Positions 36,330 through 44,308 of a stretch of 64,000 bases of DNA are shown here, in pieces. Numbering within the stretch: position 1 is the first letter of the stretch; each line of letters begins with the position of its first letter. The notes beneath the pieces were generated by a model. It was given only the letters and a program-made list of their open reading frames with translations, ran no database searches and was not told the origin of the DNA. Origin of the DNA: Massiliimalia massiliensis (GTDB lineage Bacteria; Bacillota; Clostridia; Oscillospirales; Ruminococcaceae). A program made the position numbers and the translations under genes. The DNA is taken from the NCBI RefSeq assembly GCF_900155615.1, contig NZ_FUHT01000004.1, forward strand, positions 1 through 64,000, given 5' to 3'.

Positions 36330-36394
36330 AAAAGAAAATATTTAAGGTCGTTTGTCTAATTTTGTAAAAAAGAGCGAAGGGAACAGATAGTGCG

Positions 36395-37057
36395 ATGAGG
36401 CAATATTTTGACATATTAAAAAAATCTCCGCTGTTTTTTGGATTGTCGGATCAGGAGATTGAATCCATGCTGCAATGCCTGCGCGGAAAACAAGCTGCAT
36501 ATAAAAAAAATGAAAGTGTTTTTCTGGCGGGCAGCCCTGCCGGAGAAATAGGAGTAGTGCTGGAAGGCCGCGTAGAGGTATCCCGCAGCGATCTGTTCGG
36601 CAACAGGGCAATGCTGGCAAAGCTCTCGCCCGGAGAGCTGTTTGGTGAGGCCTTTGCCTGCGCGGAGGTAGATACCCTGCCGGTTGATGTAGTTTCTGCG
36701 GATCAAAGCATTCTGCTGCTAATCAATTACCGCAGGATTCTTTCCGTATGTCCTTCCGCCTGTACGTTTCATAGCCGTTTTGTGGAGAATATGCTCAAAA
36801 TTCTGGCGAGGAAAAATCTGTATTTAAACGGGAAGATTGAGGTGTTGTCTGCCCGGACAATACGGGATAAGCTGACGGCATACCTGAATGCCCAGGCATT
36901 GAAGGAGAGCAGCCGCTGCGTTACGCTCCCGTTCAACCGGCAGGAGCTGGCCGATTATCTTTCGGTTGACCGCAGTGCAATGTCGCGGGAGATCAGCGCC
37001 ATGCAGCGGGACGGACTGATCCGGGTTTCCGGCCGCCAATTTTGGATTCAGGACTGA
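36395..37057 (+). CDS. Crp/Fnr family transcriptional regulator
   Basis: 220 residues. An N-terminal cyclic-nucleotide-binding-type beta barrel (about 15-125, GEIGVVLEGRVEVSRSD and LSPGELFGEAFA) and a C-terminal helix-turn-helix (FNRQELADYLSVDRSAMSRE) are seen. There is no N-terminal cysteine cluster as in Fnr. It probably controls the divergent ferredoxin and cupin genes through the palindrome at 36314. Related regulators respond to redox, nitrosative or metal stress, but the effector cannot be read here. Confidence 0.85.
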   Translation: MRQYFDILKKSPLFFGLSDQEIESMLQCLRGKQAAYKKNESVFLAGSPAGEIGVVLEGRVEVSRSDLFGNRAMLAKLSPGELFGEAFACAEVDTLPVDVVSADQSILLLINYRRILSVCPSACTFHSRFVENMLKILARKNLYLNGKIEVLSARTIRDKLTAYLNAQALKESSRCVTLPFNRQELADYLSVDRSAMSREISAMQRDGLIRVSGRQFWIQD

Positions 37058-37093
37058 AAGCAGGGATATTGCGATTCGCAATATCCCTGCTTT
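37057..37093 (+). terminator. Terminator between crp-type and araC-type genes
   Basis: AAAGCAGGGATATTGCGA (37057-37074) and its complement (37076-37093) form a near-perfect stem followed by TT. It lies at the crp-type stop and, on the other strand, after the AraC gene. Confidence 0.85.
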
Positions 37094-37129
37094 TTGCTGT
37101 AATATCTGGTATCTGTGTTCGGGGCAGGA

Positions 37130-37933
37130 CTAGGAATGTGCTTTTGCGAGTTCCAGATTAATTCGGAACTGGCGCGGCGTGACTCCCATAGCTTTTTTAA
37201 AGTAGTTGCAGAATGCAGAGGCATCCTGAAAGCCGCAGGAATAGGCAATTTCAGTGATAGTATAGCGGGAATCCGACAGCATGCTGACAGCGGTTCTGAT
37301 CCTTAGCTGAAAGAGGTATTGCTTAGGGGAAATATGCTCCTGTTCCATAAAGATGCGGTATAGGTAGGTGCGGTCAATGCCGACAAAGGAGGCGATATCC
37401 GAGATACGGATATGGTAGCTGTAGTTATTATCCATATATTCCTTTGCCTTTGCAAGATACTGCTTGGGGTAGCTTTCAGCCGGCGCGGGTTCATGGCTCT
37501 GCATCAGGCCAAGCAGTTGCAGAAAAGCTCCGGTTAAAGTCAGGGAATGGTGGTCAGCTCTTTGAAAAACCTTCAGAACTGATACCGCCTGCTGCAATAC
37601 GGCTTCTAGAGTCTCGGAATTGTCCGGGCACCGGTAAACGCAGGCTTTGGCAAAGCAGGTGCTCTCTAAAACCTGAGCCGTCATAGAGCCGTCAAATCCC
37701 ACCCAGGCGTATTTCCAGGGATGTTCCTGATCCGCCTGGTAATAGGTGGATTCCAGAGGGGAGATCAAGAAAGCGTCTCCTGGGCCAAGCTGATAGGTCT
37801 GCTCTTTTCTCTGATAAATCCCGGTACCCTGCAAAACGACATGGATCAGGTAATGCGGACGGACTGCCGGGCCAAAGAAATGTCCCGGCGCACACTGCTC
37901 GCTGCCGCAGAAGTATACCGCCAGAGGTTCCAC
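37130..37933 (-). CDS. AraC family regulator of alpha-galactosidase
   Basis: 267 residues: N-terminal AraC cupin-like sensor (about 10-130, FGPAVRPHYLIHVVLQGTG) and C-terminal double helix-turn-helix (IRISDIASFVGIDRTYLYRI, ITEIAYSCGFQDASAFCNYF). It is divergent from melA, so MsmR/RafR-like control of alpha-galactoside use is inferred. The start is uncertain. The called GTG (37933) has no ribosome site, while a good GAGGTGAT is followed by an ATG in another frame, so a one-base error or a non-standard start is possible. Confidence 0.8.
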   Translation of the reverse strand: MEPLAVYFCGSEQCAPGHFFGPAVRPHYLIHVVLQGTGIYQRKEQTYQLGPGDAFLISPLESTYYQADQEHPWKYAWVGFDGSMTAQVLESTCFAKACVYRCPDNSETLEAVLQQAVSVLKVFQRADHHSLTLTGAFLQLLGLMQSHEPAPAESYPKQYLAKAKEYMDNNYSYHIRISDIASFVGIDRTYLYRIFMEQEHISPKQYLFQLRIRTAVSMLSDSRYTITEIAYSCGFQDASAFCNYFKKAMGVTPRQFRINLELAKAHS

Positions 37934-38069
37934 TGTATTCTGATAGATAGCACATCACCTCACAAAACAACAAAACAACAATTTTTAGAAACAAAACAAA
38001 TATTATATCCTCGATACCCATTATATAATAAAAGACAATAAATGGCAATCGGAACAGGAGGAATTTTGA

Positions 38070-39392
38070 ATGGTAAAAATTACATTTATGGGTGCAGGAA
38101 GCACCATATTTGCAAGGAATGTTTTAGGTGACTGCATGTGCACGCCGGCCTTGTGTGAAAGCGAGGTGGCGCTTTATGATATTGATCCGCAGCGCCTGGA
38201 GGATTCCAAAATTATTCTGGATGCAATTAACAAAAACACAAATCAGGGACGTGTCACCATCAAGACCTATCTTGGCGTGGAAAACAGAAAAGAAGCGCTG
38301 CGGGGCGCTGATTTTGTTGTGGATGCGATTCAGGTCGGCGGATATGATCCCTGCACGATTATTGACTTTGAAATCCCGAAAAAGTTTGGACTTCAGCAAA
38401 CGATTGCAGATACGCTGGGAATCGGCGGCATTATGCGCGGGCTTCGTACTATCCCGGTTCTTCAGGGCTTTGCAGAGGATATGGAGGAGGTCTGCCCGGA
38501 CGCAATCTTTTTAAATTATACCAACCCGATGGGAATCCTGTCCGGATATATGCAGCGGTATACCGGAGTGAAAACGGTGGGACTCTGTCACAGCGTTCAG
38601 GTATGCTCTGAAAATCTGCTCAAGGCACTGGGCATGGAGGATAAGCTGGAAGGGCGGGTCGAAACCATCGCCGGCATCAACCATATGGGATGGCTGCTCA
38701 GCATTACGGATAAGGACGGCAATGACCTGTATCCGGAAATCCGCAGGCGGGCCGCGCAGAAAAATGCTTCGGAAAAGCATGACGACATGGTTCGGTACGA
38801 ATATATCAAGCATTTGGGCTATTATTGTACAGAATCCAGCGAACATAATGCGGAATACAATCCGCTCTTTATCAAGAGCCGGTATCCGGAACTGATTGAC
38901 CGGTTTAATATCCCGTTGGACGAATATCCGAGACGCTGCATCAAGCAGATTGCGGAATGGGATCAGGAAAAGGCAAATATCCTGAAGGACGGAAAAATTA
39001 CCCATGAACGAAGCAAAGAATATGCTTCCTACATCATGGAAGCTGTTGTGACGAACAATCCCTATAAAATAGGAGGAAACGTGCTCAACCGCGGAAGTAT
39101 TGAAAACCTGCCTGCTGATGCCTGTGTTGAGGTTCCCTGTATGGTGGACGGTACCGGAATTAATCCGTGCCGTGTCGGCAGACTTCCGGTTCAGCTGGCG
39201 GCGATGAATATGACGAATATCAACGTTCAGCTTTTAACGATCGAAGCGGCTGTGACTAAAAAAAGGGAATGCATCTACCAGGCGGCGATGCTGGACCCGC
39301 ACACTGCGGCTGAGCTGAGCATCGACGATATTGTTAAAATGTGCGACGAACTGATTGATGCGCACGGCGACTATATGAAGATGTATCGATAA
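38070..39392 (+). CDS. melA: GH4 alpha-galactosidase
   Basis: 440 residues of the NAD- and Mn-dependent GH4 family, which hydrolyses glycosides by a redox mechanism. The N-terminal dinucleotide-binding motif is GAGSTIFARNV. NYTNPMG and the metal-binding Cys/His in GLCHSVQ and GINHMGW are as in MelA. It works in the cytoplasm on melibiose- or raffinose-type sugars. The divergent AraC gene is the probable activator. It supplements the GH27 enzyme at 14823-16160. An alpha-glucuronidase or alpha-glucosidase specificity is possible within GH4. Confidence 0.85.
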   Translation: MVKITFMGAGSTIFARNVLGDCMCTPALCESEVALYDIDPQRLEDSKIILDAINKNTNQGRVTIKTYLGVENRKEALRGADFVVDAIQVGGYDPCTIIDFEIPKKFGLQQTIADTLGIGGIMRGLRTIPVLQGFAEDMEEVCPDAIFLNYTNPMGILSGYMQRYTGVKTVGLCHSVQVCSENLLKALGMEDKLEGRVETIAGINHMGWLLSITDKDGNDLYPEIRRRAAQKNASEKHDDMVRYEYIKHLGYYCTESSEHNAEYNPLFIKSRYPELIDRFNIPLDEYPRRCIKQIAEWDQEKANILKDGKITHERSKEYASYIMEAVVTNNPYKIGGNVLNRGSIENLPADACVEVPCMVDGTGINPCRVGRLPVQLAAMNMTNINVQLLTIEAAVTKKRECIYQAAMLDPHTAAELSIDDIVKMCDELIDAHGDYMKMYR

Positions 39393-39405
39393 TAGTAAAA
39401 ATATG

Positions 39406-39441
39406 AAAAAGAGCAAATCCCAAAAGGGATTTGCTCTTTTT
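39406..39441 (+). terminator. melA terminator
   Basis: Perfect 16-base arms (39406-39421, 39426-39441) around AAAA, ending in TTTTT. Confidence 0.9.
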
Positions 39442-39602
39442 ACGGCTTTACCGCAGGGTTGACTTTGTTAAAGCTTCCGATTATTATTTATATCGCAGCA
39501 CAAAAGCACATTACATGCGAGTAGACTTTTGGCGTGATAAATCAGCAACGGTGATGCAAGCTAGTGATTGGCTTGACACCGCAAGAAAGGCAGGATAATA
39601 AA

Positions 39603-40904
39603 ATGGAACATTTATTCATTCCAAAACAGGTTGCAGAGCATCAAACCTATCCGTTGGTTCTTTTATTGGATGACAGCATCCAAAGTGCTGATACCGCCAA
39701 CTGGATCGCTGGCTATGCAGATTGCTATCTTCTGCATGATACGGAATTTGAACGGATAGAAACGATCATGGAGCGGGTTGGAAAGCTGTTTCAGACAACA
39801 AAGGCGAATCCCGCGAAGGTTTACTTGCTGGGGATAGGCGCCGGGGCTGATGCTGCCTGGAGATTGGCGGCACAATACTCGAGGAGTCTTGCCGCCTGCG
39901 CTGTAATCGGCGGTACGGGCGATCCGTATGCCATCCGCAACGCCAAATTTTTGCCGATACGCGCTTTTCCGGGCAAACCGGAATTTGAAGGAAATGGCGA
40001 AAAAATGATTTATTCCCTCCGATACGCTGGCAGCAAAACGGCAGTATATGAACAGGTTCAGGAGCCTTTGGATGAATCTTTGCTGGATTGGCTGTTCCAG
40101 CAGACAAAGGCGTCGCAGTATGAAATCCATTGGCTGAAACCGGGCCTGTGGAATATAGAATCCGGAACAATTGAAACCTTCTTTCTGGTTGAAGGGGAGA
40201 AAAAGGCGCTGCTTATTGACACAGGGATGGGTGACGGACCCATTCTGCCGATGATCCGTACCTTGACTAAGCTGCCGGTAGAGCTGGCAATTACCCATGC
40301 GCACGGCGACCATATGCTCCATGCAGATGAATTTGAGCGGGTCTATATCTCACCCAATGAGGCAGAGCTGCCCAGAGATTTTTTACAGGCAATGATGCCG
40401 GGAAAGACTTTTCGCCCTGGCTGCTTTGTGCCGGTTCAGGAGGGGGATATCATTGATCTGGGAGGAAAGCAGATTGAGGTGTTCCATGCATTTGGACATA
40501 CGCCGGGGAGTATTGTCTTTGCTGACCATGAGGATCAATGCCTTTTTTCCGGCGACGCGTTTGGCTCTGGGATGGGCGTCTTAATGGCGATTCCAGGAAT
40601 CCGGCCTCTAAGCGTATATCTGGACAGCTTAAAGCATTTTTTGGAAAAGACATCCGGGCTGAGAGATTATCTCATCTATGGAGGCCATTGGGTGCAGGAA
40701 AGCGCCGAGCAGAAAGAAGGCGGACGATATACGCCTCTCTGCTTTGAGGTCTTAGAGGATATGATCGTTCTGTGCGAGAAGCTGCTTGGGAATGATCCTG
40801 ATTTAACCTGGACGCAGCAGACGGGAAAGTGGGTTACAGAACCAGTTTATGATGTAGCCTACCGGTCTGCCTCTATGTGGGTGACGAAATCTGCCATCCG
40901 ATAA
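39603..40904 (+). CDS. Metallo-beta-lactamase-fold hydrolase fused to inactive esterase-like domain
   Basis: 433 residues. The C-terminal half (about 195-410) is a metallo-beta-lactamase fold with the THAHGDH metal motif, GHTPGS and a later FSGDAFG acid. The N-terminal half resembles an alpha/beta-hydrolase of the carboxylesterase/PHB-depolymerase type (YLLGIGAGADAAW). In it the GxSxG nucleophile Ser is replaced, so this domain is probably not catalytic. ATG 39603 is preferred over 39564. Substrate unknown. Confidence 0.75.
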   Translation: MEHLFIPKQVAEHQTYPLVLLLDDSIQSADTANWIAGYADCYLLHDTEFERIETIMERVGKLFQTTKANPAKVYLLGIGAGADAAWRLAAQYSRSLAACAVIGGTGDPYAIRNAKFLPIRAFPGKPEFEGNGEKMIYSLRYAGSKTAVYEQVQEPLDESLLDWLFQQTKASQYEIHWLKPGLWNIESGTIETFFLVEGEKKALLIDTGMGDGPILPMIRTLTKLPVELAITHAHGDHMLHADEFERVYISPNEAELPRDFLQAMMPGKTFRPGCFVPVQEGDIIDLGGKQIEVFHAFGHTPGSIVFADHEDQCLFSGDAFGSGMGVLMAIPGIRPLSVYLDSLKHFLEKTSGLRDYLIYGGHWVQESAEQKEGGRYTPLCFEVLEDMIVLCEKLLGNDPDLTWTQQTGKWVTEPVYDVAYRSASMWVTKSAIR

Positions 40905-40943
40905 TCTGTATTTGGGTTATATTTCAGCGAGTGAGCATAGAAT

Positions 40944-40978
40944 AAAACGCGGAGCCTGGATTTCAGGCTCCGCGTTTT
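40944..40978. terminator. Bidirectional terminator
   Basis: AAAACGCGGAGCCTG (40944-40958) pairs perfectly with CAGGCTCCGCGTTTT (40964-40978). It lies between the convergent metallo-hydrolase and trkH genes. Confidence 0.9.
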
Positions 40979-40996
40979 GCGCTTTTTATAGGCACT

Positions 40997-42448
40997 TTAA
41001 AATTTCCGCCATGTTTCCCGTGTGAATAGAAGTAACAGTGGGAAAAGCTCTAATCGGCCGGCTAACATATCAAAGATCAGGACAATCTTTGCACCGCCGG
41101 AGAAGATTCCAAAATTTTGAGTTGGGCCGACAAGCTCTAAGCCGGGCCCGATGTTGTTGAGCGTTGCGGAAACCGCAGTAAAGTTTGTGATCAGGTCATG
41201 GTCGTCAAAGCCGATCAACAGGATGGAAAAAGCAAAAATTAAGACATAGGTCACCATAAATACGTTTACGGAGCGCACGACCTCATGCGGCACAATTTTC
41301 CCGTTTATGGTGATTTTTCCAATACTCTGGGGATGCAGAAAATGATGCAGCTCCTTACGGACTGTTTTCAGCAGGATGATAAACCGGGACACCTTGAATC
41401 CGCCCCCGGTACTGCCCGCGCAGGCTCCTACCAGCATCAGCATTACCAGAATGGTTCTGGACACCTGAGGCCAGAGGCTGAAATCCGTGGTGGCAAACCC
41501 TGTCGTTGTGATGATAGAGCTCACCTGGAAAGCGGCCTGCTGAAATGCGTGGCCCAGGCTTTCGTACCGGTCGCTGATATTTAAGGTAATAATCAGGATA
41601 GAGACGGCAATAATCAGTAGATACCAGCGGATTTCCTCCAGCAGGAAAGCGCGTTTGAATTTACGCAGCAACAGGAGAAAATAAAAGTTAAAGTTCATGC
41701 CGAACAGAATCATAAAAATGGTAACGACATTTTGTATATAGGCCGAATATCCGGCCATACTGTCATTTTTGATCCCAAAGCCACCGGTACCTGCGGTACC
41801 GAACGACGTGGTAACAGCGTCAAAGAGCGGCATACCGCCTGCAAGCAGCAGCAGGATTTGTATGGCTGTGAGAACAATATAGATGCTGTAGAGAATTTTT
41901 GCGGTAGACTGTACCTTCGGTACTAGCTTCTCCACCTGAGGGCCGGGGCTTTCCGCCTTCATCAGGTTGACATGGGATCCTCCGGTTAGGGGAAGCAGCG
42001 TCAGCAGGAACACCAAAACACCCATACCGCCGATCCAGTGGGTGAAGCTGCGCCAGAAAAGCAGGCTTTTGGGAAGTGCCTCAACATCTGAAAGGATGCT
42101 GGCGCCGGTGGTAGTAAAGCCCGAAACAGTTTCGAACAGCGCGTCAATCGGATCGGAAATCGCACCAGTCAGCAGAAAGGGCAGCGCGCCCATAATACTG
42201 ATGACAATCCAGCTCAGCGCGGTACTGACAAAGCCCTCCCGCAGATAAAACACGCGATTGCGCGGCTTCCTGTGCACCAGCAGCGCGCCTAAAGCCAGAC
42301 AGATGGCAATGGTAATTAAAAATGCGTGCCAGGTAGGCTCCGCATAATAGACTGATACCATCAGCGGGAGGACAAGCAGCGCGCCCTCGCACAATAAAAT
42401 CCATCCTAATATATAAACGATCATGCATAGGTTCATAGCGTTCTCCAT
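40997..42448 (-). CDS. trkH: Trk potassium uptake membrane subunit
   Basis: 483 residues with multiple membrane segments and the four-fold pore-loop architecture of TrkH/KtrB. Selectivity-type glycine-rich stretches include TTTGAS, FGTAGTGGFG, TTGFATTDF and NNIGPGL. Its gene lies 120 bases behind trkA on the same strand with a hairpin between. It moves K+ into the cell and is gated by the TrkA ring. Confidence 0.9.
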   Translation of the reverse strand: MENAMNLCMIVYILGWILLCEGALLVLPLMVSVYYAEPTWHAFLITIAICLALGALLVHRKPRNRVFYLREGFVSTALSWIVISIMGALPFLLTGAISDPIDALFETVSGFTTTGASILSDVEALPKSLLFWRSFTHWIGGMGVLVFLLTLLPLTGGSHVNLMKAESPGPQVEKLVPKVQSTAKILYSIYIVLTAIQILLLLAGGMPLFDAVTTSFGTAGTGGFGIKNDSMAGYSAYIQNVVTIFMILFGMNFNFYFLLLLRKFKRAFLLEEIRWYLLIIAVSILIITLNISDRYESLGHAFQQAAFQVSSIITTTGFATTDFSLWPQVSRTILVMLMLVGACAGSTGGGFKVSRFIILLKTVRKELHHFLHPQSIGKITINGKIVPHEVVRSVNVFMVTYVLIFAFSILLIGFDDHDLITNFTAVSATLNNIGPGLELVGPTQNFGIFSGGAKIVLIFDMLAGRLELFPLLLLFTRETWRKF

Positions 42449-42538
42449 ACCCCTAACCTTGCAAGGGTATTCCTTTCTTTCGGAATTTGAGCCGGCTGAT
42501 CAAGTTGCTTGTATAGTGTGGTACAGACTCAAAAACGG

Positions 42539-42562
42539 AGCGTGAAAAATCATTTTCACGCT
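42539..42562 (-). terminator. Hairpin between trkA and trkH
   Basis: AGCGTGAAAA (42539-42548) pairs with TTTTCACGCT (42553-42562). On the minus strand the stem is followed by CCGTTTTTG. It may cause partial termination after trkA. Confidence 0.5.
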
Positions 42563-42571
42563 AAGCTCCTT

Positions 42572-43930
42572 TTAATAGGCAGAAATAATGTCCCGGAGGT
42601 CATTTAAGCCATGATCCAGTGTCACGACGATGACCGAATCACCTTCCTGGATTGAATCGTCTCCGCTCGGAATAATCACCCTGTCTCCTCTGGTGATGCA
42701 GCAGACCAGCAGGTGGGGCCTCAGGCGAAGCTTAGACAATGGAACATTTGTGATAGGCGAGGACTCGTGGACAACAAATTCCAGCGCCTCAACCCGGTCG
42801 TCGAGAATATGATACATCGTCTTAATATTGCTGCCGGCCTCGTTTTGTAAGGCGCGGACATGCTGGACGATAAAATCGCAGGTCATATATTTCGGATAAA
42901 TTACGCTGCCAATTTCAAGTCCATCCAGGATATCGTCGAATTCGAGGCGGTTAATTTTGGTGACCAGTTTCGCATCGCTGTGTTTTTTGGCAAAGAGCGC
43001 CAACAGTACATTTTCCTCATCAATGTTCGTCAGGGCAACAAAAGCCTCTGCAATCGGCAATCCTTCTGTCAGCAGAAGCTGGCGGTCAGTACCGTCGCCG
43101 TGTAGGATGGTTGCTTCCGGCAGCGCTTCTGCAAGCGTTTCGCAGCGCCTGGTATCCTGCTCGACGATCCGCACCCGGATATCATGTGCAATCAGGTCTT
43201 TTGCCAGATAATAGCCGATGGTGCCGCCGCCTACAATTAATGCACTCCGCACCGGACGGTTGGGGATGTTCATCTTTCCAAAAAAGGCAACCGCTTTTTC
43301 GTGGGTAGCCAGCAGGGTCACAATATCTCCTCTTCGGAGCATAAAGCTTCCGTCCGGGATAATGACCTCCTCACCGCGTTCAACCGCGCAGATCAGGATA
43401 TCGCAGCCCAGGCCCGGGATGTCCCGGATTGGGGTGTTTCCGAGGCTGCGCGCATCGGAAAGCTCAAATTTAATCAGCCGCACCCGGTCGTCGGAAAAGG
43501 TATCGATTTTGATGGCCGCAGGAAAGCGCAGCAAGCGGGAAATCTCCCGCGCGGCAGCCAGCTCAGGATTGATGATGGTGGAAATCCCAAGCTGTTGTTT
43601 TATAAATTCCAGCTCGTGGCTGTATTCCGGATTCCGCACGCGTGCAATGGCGCGGCAATGTCCGGCTTTTTTAGCAAACATGCAGCATAATAGGTTCAGC
43701 TCGTCCGAACCGGTGACAGCGATGAATACGTCGGCCGTTTCCATTCCTGCTTCGGTAAGAACGTTGATTGAGGAGCCGTTGCCCACGATCCCCATGACGT
43801 CCAAATCCTCAGTAAGGCGTTGTACTTTATCAGCGCAGGTGTCGATAATGGTAATGCTGTGACCTTCTTCACTGAGCTGGCTTACCAATGCGGCTCCCAC
43901 TTTACCGCAGCCAACCAGAATGATTTCCAT
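42572..43930 (-). CDS. trkA: Trk potassium transport regulatory subunit
   Basis: 452 residues with two tandem RCK modules. Rossmann motifs are at the N-terminus (VGCGKVGAALVSQL) and at about residue 233 (IVGGGTIGYYLAKDL), each followed by a TrkA-C domain. It is a cytoplasmic nucleotide-binding ring that gates TrkH. A minus-strand TATAAT lies at 43972-43977 and AAGGAAGTGG serves as ribosome site. Confidence 0.9.
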   Translation of the reverse strand: MEIILVGCGKVGAALVSQLSEEGHSITIIDTCADKVQRLTEDLDVMGIVGNGSSINVLTEAGMETADVFIAVTGSDELNLLCCMFAKKAGHCRAIARVRNPEYSHELEFIKQQLGISTIINPELAAAREISRLLRFPAAIKIDTFSDDRVRLIKFELSDARSLGNTPIRDIPGLGCDILICAVERGEEVIIPDGSFMLRRGDIVTLLATHEKAVAFFGKMNIPNRPVRSALIVGGGTIGYYLAKDLIAHDIRVRIVEQDTRRCETLAEALPEATILHGDGTDRQLLLTEGLPIAEAFVALTNIDEENVLLALFAKKHSDAKLVTKINRLEFDDILDGLEIGSVIYPKYMTCDFIVQHVRALQNEAGSNIKTMYHILDDRVEALEFVVHESSPITNVPLSKLRLRPHLLVCCITRGDRVIIPSGDDSIQEGDSVIVVTLDHGLNDLRDIISAY

Positions 43931-44172
43931 TGGACCACTTCCTTTATGCTATGTTAATGTGGGCGTAATATATTATAACACTTTTGCTGAAAAAGTCTAG
44001 GAAAATAGCAGATTTTGCTTTTAAATCGCGTTTCTTATACATATTCCGATTCAAAAATTAGTGAACTTTCTTCTTTTTTGTTGAAAATGGCGGAATTTAG
44101 GATAGCCATATAGTAAAGATGGTTCCTGGCAGGCATGAAGAAAAAGACAAATGTAAAGTTTTTATGAAGCCT
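43931..44172. other. Divergent trkA / aldo-keto reductase intergenic
   Basis: AT-rich. It contains the trkA -10 (43972-43977, minus strand) and otherwise no recognisable element before the MerR-type promoter at 44173. Confidence 0.4.
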
Positions 44173-44204
44173 CTTGACTTCGAGTTAAGTCCAGGTGTTA
44201 CCAT
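44173..44204 (+). promoter_or_regulatory. MerR-type promoter of the aldo/keto reductase gene
   Basis: TTGACT (44174-44179) and TACCAT (44199-44204) are separated by 19 bases, the over-long spacer characteristic of MerR-activated promoters. Within the spacer is a dyad, CTTGACT (44173-44179) and AGTCCAG (44188-44194). The MerR gene downstream (45554) is the likely activator. A further inverted repeat, CTCCCGGCA/TGCCGGGAG (about 44221-44229 and 44275-44283), lies in the leader. Confidence 0.65.
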
Positions 44205-44308
44205 AAGAATAACGGAAAGACTCCCGGCAAGAGATACTATCCTGACCGCCATTGTGAGCCGGACGGAAGAAATGCCGGGAGAATATCAAATGTGAAAGGC
44301 GGGATCAT

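Noticed and set aside
42572-43930. Long plus-strand frames opposite trkA (for example 43218-43862)
   Set aside because: They are shadows of the trkA codons, without ribosome sites or family features.
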